A stretch of DNA of 11,214 nt, taken from JBBQVS01 sp038211295. Lineage in GTDB: Bacteria > Chloroflexota > Ktedonobacteria > Ktedonobacterales > Ktedonobacteraceae. The translations under genes and the position numbers were made by a program. The notes beneath the pieces were generated by a model that made no database searches, was not told the origin of the DNA, and was given only the letters and a program-made list of their open reading frames with translations. Numbering within the stretch: position 1 is the stretch's first letter; every line of letters begins with the position of its first letter. The DNA is taken from assembly GCA_038211295.1 (NCBI GenBank), contig JBBQVS010000110.1, forward strand, positions 1 through 11,214. The letters run 5' to 3'. This document shows positions 6,148-11,214 of this stretch, one piece after another.

Positions 6148-8157
6148 TTATTCTTGCAACAAAACCACTGCGTCAACTCCTGCTATTTCAAGCTGCCCCT
6201 CGACTTTTTTGTTCGTCAGAAGCGAGGTAAAGTTTCCTACAGGTAATGTTATGTGTTGTGCCTGCTCAGTATGGTTGAGCAGAAAGTAGAGGGCTTTTCC
6301 ATCGGCTTGCACTCGTTTTGTGACCTCGACTCCTGACGGTGCCGACAACACCGGTTGCACATTTGCTTGTGTACATAGTAGTGCTGTCAATGCGTCGAGA
6401 AACGCGTCGTTTCCCTGTGTGGCGATATAGTACGCGTGGCCTTGCCCAACGTGATTAACCGTCAACGCGGGTTTGTTGGCGTAATAATCGCTAGCGAATG
6501 TGCCAAGTACTTCCGCTCCCTCTGCGTGAACAAGCTCGCCCCACAGTGTCGCGGGATACGCCCCGCGCAACGCGCCTTCTCTGACAAGCAGCTTATTGGT
6601 CATTTCCGGTGTGAGTGGATCGAACTCCTCGACATATATCCCCAGCAGCTTCCGTAGTTCCGCAGGATACCCACCCAGGCCAACATGACCATTTTCATCA
6701 ACAATACCGCTAAAGAAGGTTGTCAAAAATGTACCGCCGTTCTCGACAAACCGCTCAAAGTTTTTCGCGACACCGGGGCGCAGCATGTGCAGGAGCGGCG
6801 CGACAACCAGCTTGTAAGAACTGAGGTCGCTGTCAGGGGAGACAACATCAACCGCGACATTGCGAGTGTGAAAAGCGCGGTAGTACGTTAAAAGTTGCTC
6901 CCAGTAGTGCAAGCGGTTGCTTGGCCCCGGCAAATATTCGACATCCCACCAGTTTTGCCAGTCCATCACAAGCGCGACCTGCGCGGATATGCGCGAGTCG
7001 GCGACGACAGGCGAGAGCGTGTGTAGTTCCGCGCCCAGCTGTGCGGCTTGCTGGAAGATACGCGCGTGTTCGCTGCCATCGTGCGACACAACCGCGCTAT
7101 GAAACTTCTCCGCGCCTGCCTGGGATTGTCGCCACTGAAAGAACATCACGCCGTCGGCCCCGTGCGCGACTGCTTGCAGGCTATGCAGACGCATTCGTCC
7201 TGGTCGCTTGTGAGGGTTTTGTGGTTGCCAGTTGACCTGACTGGGACTCTGTTCCATCACCAGATGCGGTTTGCCTCCCTTGAGCGAGCGCATCAGATCA
7301 TGGGAAAAAGCCACCTCCCAGGGAGGTGTGATAAGTGGTGGATACATATCGAATGAGACAACATCCATATGTTTTGCCCATGCGAAACCGTCAACGGGCT
7401 TGAAGGCAACCATCAAGTTGGTTGTCAGGGGAACATTGGGAGTTACCGCTCGCAGAATGTCCTCCTCAACTTTGTAGCAACCAAACAGTGAATCCGACAT
7501 GAAACGCCAGTAATCGAGGCTCTGCGTTGGATTGTTTTGCGCGGGCGAGATACGCGGCGGCAGGATATCTTCCCAATCGTAGTAGCGTTGACTCCAGAAG
7601 CTTGTTCCCCACGCGGTGTTGAGACCTTCGAGCGACTGATAGCGTTCCTGCAACCAGACGCGAAAGGCGGCGGCGCAATTGTCACAATAGCAGGCCCCAG
7701 TGTGGCATCCATATTCATTATTGAGGTGCCACATTGTCAATGCCGCATGGTTTGCGTACCGTTCGGCAAGTTGCTGCACCAGGGCCGCGGACTTACGGCG
7801 AAAATCGGGACTATTGGGACAATAATGTTGGCGCGATCCATGGGACATGCGCCGACCATTGCGCGTGACGGGGAGCATAGATGGGAAATGGCGGCTCATC
7901 CAGGTCGGAGGTGATGCTGTGCCTGTTGCAAGATCGGCAGCAATGCCATGCTGAGCCAGCATATCCATGATGCGATCCAACTGGTCAAACACATAGTGAT
8001 CGGGCCTGGGTTCGAGCATCGCCCAAGAAAAGATGTTGATGGAAGCCATGTTGACGTGTGCCAATTTCATTAACCGCATGTCTTCCTGCCATACGGCTTC
8101 GGGCCACTGCTCCGGATTGTAGTCGGCACCAAAGAAAATAGTATTGCTTTTCTGCAT
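6148..8157 (-). CDS. GH42 beta-galactosidase
   Basis: The 669-residue enzyme hydrolyses terminal beta-D-galactosides and is probably cytosolic, as there is no signal peptide. It opens with the GH42 signature FGADYNPEQWP. The acid/base catalyst is E148 in WHLNNEYGCH and the nucleophile is E302 in LVMEQSPSQVNW, both in the N-terminal TIM barrel (about 1-385). C113, C156, C158 and C161 match the zinc-binding Cys cluster known from the Thermus A4 enzyme. The trimerisation domain (about 395-600, ending near AYYIATQGND) and a short C-terminal beta domain (about 605-669) are complete, and the length is normal for the family. AGGAG lies 6 bases before the ATG. It starts 39 bases after the stop codon of the E1-alpha-like gene, so the two are probably co-transcribed. 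Confidence 0.93.
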   Translation of the reverse strand: MQKSNTIFFGADYNPEQWPEAVWQEDMRLMKLAHVNMASINIFSWAMLEPRPDHYVFDQLDRIMDMLAQHGIAADLATGTASPPTWMSRHFPSMLPVTRNGRRMSHGSRQHYCPNSPDFRRKSAALVQQLAERYANHAALTMWHLNNEYGCHTGACYCDNCAAAFRVWLQERYQSLEGLNTAWGTSFWSQRYYDWEDILPPRISPAQNNPTQSLDYWRFMSDSLFGCYKVEEDILRAVTPNVPLTTNLMVAFKPVDGFAWAKHMDVVSFDMYPPLITPPWEVAFSHDLMRSLKGGKPHLVMEQSPSQVNWQPQNPHKRPGRMRLHSLQAVAHGADGVMFFQWRQSQAGAEKFHSAVVSHDGSEHARIFQQAAQLGAELHTLSPVVADSRISAQVALVMDWQNWWDVEYLPGPSNRLHYWEQLLTYYRAFHTRNVAVDVVSPDSDLSSYKLVVAPLLHMLRPGVAKNFERFVENGGTFLTTFFSGIVDENGHVGLGGYPAELRKLLGIYVEEFDPLTPEMTNKLLVREGALRGAYPATLWGELVHAEGAEVLGTFASDYYANKPALTVNHVGQGHAYYIATQGNDAFLDALTALLCTQANVQPVLSAPSGVEVTKRVQADGKALYFLLNHTEQAQHITLPVGNFTSLLTNKKVEGQLEIAGVDAVVLLQE

Positions 8158-8196
8158 CGAAAACTCCTTATATGGTAAATGAGTAGTGTGTCACGC

Positions 8197-9111
8197 TCAT
8201 GCGTCGTGTATTTCTGTATCACGTCTGGCGTCTCGCATAGCTTGTTCAATGTCTGCTAACAGACGAGTGCGTACCTGTATTGCCCATTGCTCATTCCACT
8301 TTCCTTGCATCTTGAGTGCTTGAATACAATGAGCGAGTGGGTCATGCCTGTTGTCTTCAATTTGTGAAGACGAGAGCATTGGCACCAAGACTTCAAGTAA
8401 AACAGGCCCTAGTCCGTTGCGTGTATGGTGCATCGCACGGTGCATTGTCTCATATACCGTCACGACATCGACGCCACTGAGAGACTCATGGCGCAACTCC
8501 CGTGGTAGTGTCTCTGTTGCCAGGCAGGAGCGCGTTTGTGTGAGCATTGCTTGACAGCGATGTTCGCACACGAAAATAATGGGCAAGCGATGGTGTGCCG
8601 AAAAGCGTATTCCTTCGAGAAAATCTGGCTCTGATACCACATCATCCCCGCAGTAGGCAATTGTAACGACGGGAACCTTGCGGAGCTTTGACGCAAACGC
8701 GATGCCGGCGGCGTGCAAAATCTGCGTTGCTGCTGGCGCGGGGCCGATCACAATATTGTGTTTGTGATATCTCCAGGGAACGTGTTGCGCCGACTGCGTA
8801 GGGGCGGGAGCGTCTGGTTGTGGCGTCAGGTGGGCGCGAAAGACCTCATAGGGCGTCATTCCTATAGTTAAAAAGACGCCGAGGTCGCGATTATAGGGCA
8901 GGGTAAAGTCTTGTCCTATCGCGATGCAAGCCGCGCTTCCCACCTGTGCCGCCTCATAGCCGCGACAACTTGAGAATGTCGTCGTTTGCGCGTCTCTATA
9001 GAGAGCACACACATACTCATCGACAAGACGTGTAAGCAGCATACGCTCGTACAAATTTTCTGCTGTTAAAGAAGGTGAAGAGGAAGCTTGTAGCAACGAC
9101 TCATTTTTCAT
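8197..9111 (-). CDS. E1-alpha-like thiamine-diphosphate protein with eroded cofactor motifs
   Basis: The 304-residue protein resembles the alpha subunit of 2-oxoacid dehydrogenase E1 (pyruvate, branched-chain or acetoin type): MLLTRLVDEYVCALYRD, GYEAAQVGSAACIAIGQD, LPYNRDLGVFLTIG, GIAFASKLRKVPVVTIAYCGDD and LPIIFVCEHRC line up with the family in order. Several functional positions are altered. The thiamine-diphosphate motif GDG...NN is GDD (155-157) with HR (184-185) in place of NN, and the usual TYRxxGHS loop is replaced by VLVPMLSSSQIED (241-253). It is shorter than usual (about 330-360 residues) and no E1-beta gene adjoins it. It may be a pseudoenzyme or a diverged binding protein. No ribosome binding site is seen before the ATG, which fits the very short leader predicted from the promoter at 9126-9154. 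Confidence 0.75.
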   Translation of the reverse strand: MKNESLLQASSSPSLTAENLYERMLLTRLVDEYVCALYRDAQTTTFSSCRGYEAAQVGSAACIAIGQDFTLPYNRDLGVFLTIGMTPYEVFRAHLTPQPDAPAPTQSAQHVPWRYHKHNIVIGPAPAATQILHAAGIAFASKLRKVPVVTIAYCGDDVVSEPDFLEGIRFSAHHRLPIIFVCEHRCQAMLTQTRSCLATETLPRELRHESLSGVDVVTVYETMHRAMHHTRNGLGPVLLEVLVPMLSSSQIEDNRHDPLAHCIQALKMQGKWNEQWAIQVRTRLLADIEQAMRDARRDTEIHDA

Positions 9112-9125
9112 TATATTTTTATTTT

Positions 9126-9154
9126 CTTATAGCATTGATGTATGAGGTTGGCAA
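9126..9154 (-). promoter_or_regulatory. Promoter of the E1-alpha-like/beta-galactosidase pair
   Basis: On the minus strand, TTGCCA (9154-9149), a 17-base spacer and TATAAG (9131-9126), the latter preceded by TGC as in an extended -10. The predicted transcript start is near 9119, only about 8 bases before the ATG at 9111, so the mRNA would be nearly leaderless. Confidence 0.5.
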
Positions 9155-9215
9155 GATAGAGTAATTGTACGACGTAGAAGGGAGAGATACAACACATCAC
9201 AGATTAGGAAGAGTT

Positions 9216-9287
9216 TTGAGTTTTGTAAAAGAGTCCCACTACCCAAAACATTCGTTTTGGGTAGTGGGACTCTTTTACAAAACTCAA
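9216..9287 (-). terminator. 34-bp perfect inverted repeat after the Cys-rich precursor gene
   Basis: Arms 9216-9249 and 9254-9287 are perfectly complementary over 34 bp with a 4-base loop. It starts 18 bases past the stop codon of the minus-strand precursor gene and lies upstream of the promoter of the next minus-strand gene, so a terminator/insulator role fits. The stem is far longer than a terminator needs, and no T-run follows it on the minus strand. Confidence 0.6.
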
Positions 9288-9305
9288 CTAAATACGGTAC
9301 AACTG

Positions 9306-10130
9306 CTAAAGGCAAGCGATCTTGCCTGTGTAACACTGCGGATCTACACACCTATCGAGACAACTTAGAGCAAACCCACCTCCGCATGCTAAACAACCTG
9401 AACAAGCAGGCAAAACTCCACCAAAACATCCTCCACACGCGGAGCCACATGCCAATTGTACCCACCATGGAAGAGTATTCCAAACGCCATTAAAGCAATC
9501 ACTGAAGCAACTAGCGGAAACCTCACCAGTATTGGGGATAGCATTTGGCTTATGCGTAGCTACTACGTAGTTGTCTCGGAAGATAGCACTGCTAATAATT
9601 TGGCCTGATGTTGTGTATAAAGTGGCGCGTCCCGAAAGCTTACTATTTGTATTCATTGTAGCTGCATGTCTCATACTATCAGCGGGTATAAACTCGTATT
9701 GCATTACCACGGGATTGATACCACGGAAAGGTTGTAAGAAAGCCCATATTGTACGATTGACTTGTCCTAGGTGTTCAAGAGAGATACTTACCAACTCACT
9801 CTTTGAATGAGTATATTTATAATGTAAAGCTGGTAGGTTTCTCATCTTGTCTCCATAGTGTTGGTACAATACTTTCATTCCAGCAGATGTTATGACTTGC
9901 TGTTTCAATACATCGTCGTTTGATAATACTATTTGAGCTGCTATACCAACTTTTACCCCGTCGCTCCTAGCAAGTATTATCTCAGGAGTAACACTTGCTG
10001 CGAGAGATAGACCAGCAGCACCTGCCCCAGCAATAGTAAGCAACTTACGACGTGAAATGCGATGTGTTTGTGACTCTGTACTTGTTTCTTCAAACGACGT
10101 AGAAACTTGTTTTTCTTTGTTGTGACTCAT
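9306..10130 (-). CDS. Tat-exported precursor with 12-Cys C-terminal peptide, halocin C8-like bacteriocin candidate
   Basis: The product has 274 residues. A twin-arginine signal is clear: polar N-region, SRRKLL at 26-31, then a hydrophobic stretch (about 32-48), predicting export of a folded protein. Residues 57-200 form a Cys-free domain I do not recognise. All 12 cysteines fall in the last 67 residues (208, 212, 228, 232, 235, 243, 246, 249, 257, 261, 266, 273) in a Gly-rich, hydrophobic, compact region that would allow six disulfides. Halocin C8 of haloarchaea is made from a 283-residue Tat-dependent precursor whose N-terminal 207 residues act as immunity protein and whose C-terminal 76 residues are the Cys-rich bacteriocin; the layout here is strikingly parallel. 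The ATG has AAGGAAAG 5 bases upstream. Alternatives are a secreted Cys-rich signalling or envelope protein. The gene is AT-richer than its left neighbours. Confidence 0.6.
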   Translation of the reverse strand: MSHNKEKQVSTSFEETSTESQTHRISRRKLLTIAGAGAAGLSLAASVTPEIILARSDGVKVGIAAQIVLSNDDVLKQQVITSAGMKVLYQHYGDKMRNLPALHYKYTHSKSELVSISLEHLGQVNRTIWAFLQPFRGINPVVMQYEFIPADSMRHAATMNTNSKLSGRATLYTTSGQIISSAIFRDNYVVATHKPNAIPNTGEVSASCFSDCFNGVWNTLPWWVQLACGSACGGCFGGVLPACSGCLACGGGFALSCLDRCVDPQCYTGKIACL

Positions 10131-10160
10131 AAATTCTTTCCTTCTTTTTACTCAAACACA

Positions 10161-10189
10161 AATATAACCGTGCATAGAAATATAGTAAA
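10161..10189 (-). promoter_or_regulatory. Weak candidate promoter of the Cys-rich precursor gene
   Basis: On the minus strand, TTTACT (10189-10184), a 17-base spacer and TATATT (10166-10161). The match to consensus is poor at -35, as expected for an activator-dependent promoter. The leader to the ATG at 10130 would be about 25 bases. Other AT-rich hexamers in this stretch could serve instead. Confidence 0.25.
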
Positions 10190-10209
10190 ACAACTAGAAA
10201 CATCTGTAT

Positions 10210-10254
10210 AGGGATATAACCCGCACATTTTCGAGGGTTTTCCCTCGTATCCCT
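10210..10254. promoter_or_regulatory. Nested palindrome upstream of the precursor gene
   Basis: The outer arms AGGGATA/TATCCCT (10210-10216 with 10248-10254) enclose an inner hairpin CGAGGG-TTTT-CCCTCG (10232-10247). AACCC (10218-10222) can instead pair with GGGTT (10235-10239), so two exclusive folds exist. If the promoter at 10161-10189 is right, the element sits about 20 bp upstream of its -35 box, as an activator site would. If transcription starts further upstream, it would be a structured leader. Confidence 0.35.
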
Positions 10255-10294
10255 CTAAAGCATCAAAGTGAATGCATCGTATGTCTTATTACTT

Positions 10295-10323
10295 TTGCCT
10301 TTTGAAAAAATACATGCTATAAA
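10295..10323 (+). promoter_or_regulatory. Promoter of the mini-regulator/MauE-like genes
   Basis: TTGCCT (10295-10300), a 17-base spacer and TATAAA (10318-10323) preceded by TGC as in an extended -10. It closely matches the promoter at 9126-9154. The predicted start near 10330 gives a leader of about 220 bases before the ATG at 10550. Confidence 0.5.
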
Positions 10324-10347
10324 ATATACGTGGCGTTCATAGCAAAC

Positions 10348-10362
10348 ACTAGTAGTACTAGT
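10348..10362. repeat. Doubled ACTAGT motif
   Basis: Two copies of the self-complementary hexamer ACTAGT are separated by AGT, about 20 bases downstream of the predicted plus-strand transcript start. It could be an operator for a dimeric regulator, but the element is short. Confidence 0.2.
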
Positions 10363-10430
10363 TCGGTAGTATACTTGCTGTTGTAGTTTATACTTTAAAT
10401 AACCCTTCTTGATTAAGAACTTGGTGGAAG

Positions 10431-10451
10431 TTAGTCGTCTCTGACGGCTAA
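10431..10451 (+). other. Leader hairpin before the mini-regulator
   Basis: TTAGTCGTC (10431-10439) pairs with GACGGCTAA (10443-10451), 9 bp with one wobble and a TCT loop. No T-run follows, so it is not a classical terminator. It may be a pause or stability element in the long leader. Confidence 0.3.
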
Positions 10452-10549
10452 AATCGCCTCAACTACCCTGAAAACGTGATGTTGTTCTTTACATGAGAGG
10501 CGTCACAACTAACTTTCGATTAGATATTGTTACTGGAAGAGTAAACCAT

Positions 10550-10813
10550 ATGAGTGAAATAACTCGTTCATCATCAACATCAGTACAAGTAGTTGTAGTT
10601 AGTAAAAAACATCTGGAACAGGCAGGGCTTTGTTCTATTCTCAATAAAATGCCTGGTCTGAGCATAAGTGGAGTATTTCAGAGCTTTGAACAACTTACTA
10701 CACAACTTACAAGTTCTCACGCTGACCTAACGGCTCTTTACAGAAAGCTTCATGTCACCTCTCGGACAGAAGCAGTCTCATTAATTATAAAAAGAGGATT
10801 TTTTATAGACTAA
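10550..10813 (+). CDS. Miniature LuxR-family regulator, probably a response regulator with an internal in-frame deletion
   Basis: The 87-residue product joins two recognisable pieces. Residues 11-53 (VQVVVVSKKHLEQAGLCSIL... to SFEQLTTQL) look like the first beta-alpha-beta-alpha part of a response-regulator receiver domain. Residues 58-87 (DLTALYRKLHVTSRTEAVSLIIKRG) match the C-terminal end of a LuxR-type helix-turn-helix, including the conserved YRKLHVTSRTEA segment. The phospho-acceptor Asp region, the rest of the receiver and the first helices of the HTH are missing. As the reading frame is intact, an in-frame deletion of roughly 130 codons is the simplest explanation. DNA binding is doubtful; the LuxR dimerisation helix could still pair with a full-length relative. 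I start it at 10550, which has GGAAGAG shortly upstream, not at 10493. It is followed after 45 bases by the MauE-like gene. Confidence 0.6.
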   Translation: MSEITRSSSTSVQVVVVSKKHLEQAGLCSILNKMPGLSISGVFQSFEQLTTQLTSSHADLTALYRKLHVTSRTEAVSLIIKRGFFID

Positions 10814-10858
10814 ACTTGTCTCCACAATGGAGCATTCTTACTATTTGGAGGAAATAAC

Positions 10859-11214
10859 ATGCTTTTTTCTACAGAGATGCTAAATGCATGGCGCCTGGGT
10901 GCTATTGCATGCCTATGTCTAGTATTCAGTTTAGCTGGACTAGCTAAATTGCGAACACGAGAAAGCTTTATTCATAGCGTTGAGATACTCACTGGTTTAC
11001 CAAGAACATATTGCGTGTTTATAGCTACCTGGCTTCCTAAGCTTGAGCTTTTTCTTGGTCTGGTATTGCTACTACCTATTTTTACACTTCCAGTAGCCAT
11101 AATATTGAGCGTTCTAGTTGCATTTTTCCTACTTGTAACTTTACGAGTATACAGGCAAACTAACAGCTCATGCGGTTGTTTTGGAGATTTTGTTGCTGAA
11201 AAGCAGGGTGTAAG
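10859..11214 (+). CDS. MauE-family membrane protein, 3' end cut by the window
   Basis: 118 codons are present and the frame is open at the edge. The translation begins MLFSTEMLNAWRLGAIA and has hydrophobic helices at about residues 12-30, 52-72 and 76-96. Family-type features are the first-helix motif FSLAGLAKLR (23-32), LPKLELFLGL (59-68) and, after the third helix, SSCGCFGDF (103-111) with its Cys pair. MauE is needed in methylamine dehydrogenase assembly, where it is linked, together with the thioredoxin-like MauD, to formation of the six disulfides of the small subunit. GGAGG (10847-10851) lies 7 bases before the ATG. Lying divergently from the 12-Cys Tat precursor gene, it is a plausible disulfide-forming partner, but this is inference. 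A thioredoxin-like gene may follow beyond the window. Confidence 0.78.
   Translation, partial: MLFSTEMLNAWRLGAIACLCLVFSLAGLAKLRTRESFIHSVEILTGLPRTYCVFIATWLPKLELFLGLVLLLPIFTLPVAIILSVLVAFFLLVTLRVYRQTNSSCGCFGDFVAEKQGV

Larger units (their letters stand above)
10131..10549. other. Divergent control region without a gene
   Basis: This AT-rich gap separates the minus-strand precursor gene from the plus-strand mini-regulator and MauE-like genes. I find no convincing coding sequence in it. It contains a weak minus-strand promoter (10161-10189), a nested palindrome (10210-10254), a good plus-strand promoter (10295-10323), a doubled ACTAGT site (10348-10362) and a leader hairpin (10431-10451). The density of signals suggests both directions are regulated. 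Confidence 0.6.

Noticed and set aside
6921..7235. 104-codon plus-strand open frame inside the beta-galactosidase gene
   Set aside because: Its Arg/Ala/Pro-rich translation has no recognisable domain and it lies opposite a complete GH42 gene.
9216..9287. MITE or insertion-sequence end
   Set aside because: No target-site duplication flanks the inverted repeat and it has no internal sequence beyond the 4-base loop; placement at a gene end favours a terminator-like role.
9571..9810. 79-codon plus-strand open frame with hydrophobic start opposite the Cys-rich precursor
   Set aside because: It was considered as a small immunity protein, but it has no ribosome binding site and mirrors conserved coding sequence of the opposite strand.
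10493..10549. Start of the mini-regulator at the upstream ATG
   Set aside because: No ribosome binding site precedes it, and receiver-domain similarity begins after the ATG at 10550.

Overview
The window reads as a chromosomal segment of a free-living, probably Gram-positive-type (monoderm) bacterium. The best guess is a member of the Ktedonobacteria/Chloroflexota. That placement is an inference from the mix of genes (a YtxH-type envelope protein, a divergent MurA paralogue, GH42 beta-galactosidase, a MauE-type membrane protein, a Tat-exported Cys-rich protein) and from the very long-stemmed intergenic hairpins; no rRNA or other phylogenetic marker is present. I see no tRNA, rRNA, CRISPR array, transposase or phage gene.

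Layout, left to right. A hairpin (8-51) precedes a secreted lipoprotein gene (68-733, +) that ends in a canonical intrinsic terminator. A MurA-like enolpyruvyl transferase with its own promoter follows (896-2227, +). A 24-bp-stem terminator separates it from a convergent YtxH-type gene (2300-2755, -). A plus-strand cluster of three closely spaced genes comes next: FluG-like amidohydrolase (2995-4128), Nudix hydrolase (4153-4626) and an FAD disulfide oxidoreductase of the mercuric reductase/dihydrolipoamide dehydrogenase family (4657-6045). GC-rich repeats (6054-6126) separate this cluster from a convergent minus-strand pair, an E1-alpha-like thiamine-diphosphate protein with eroded cofactor motifs (9111-8197) followed by a GH42 beta-galactosidase (8157-6148). 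A perfect 34-bp inverted repeat (9216-9287) closes this part.

The right end is visibly more AT-rich and looks like an accessory locus. It holds a minus-strand gene (10130-9306) for a Tat-targeted 274-residue precursor whose last 67 residues carry all 12 of its cysteines. This is the architecture of halocin C8 precursors, in which an N-terminal immunity part and a C-terminal Cys-rich bacteriocin share one polyprotein. Across a 419-base divergent control region lie a miniature LuxR-type regulator, which looks like a response regulator that lost its middle in frame (10550-10813, +), and the 5' part of a MauE-family membrane protein (10859 to the window end, +) with the CGCFGD motif of that thiol-redox-linked family.

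The most interesting hypothesis is that the right end is a bacterial relative of the haloarchaeal halocin C8 system: a folded precursor exported by Tat, with a MauE-type membrane protein helping form up to six disulfides and a truncated regulator nearby. The precursor architecture is read directly from the sequence. The halocin resemblance is from memory of the family, and the link to MauE is inference from proximity.
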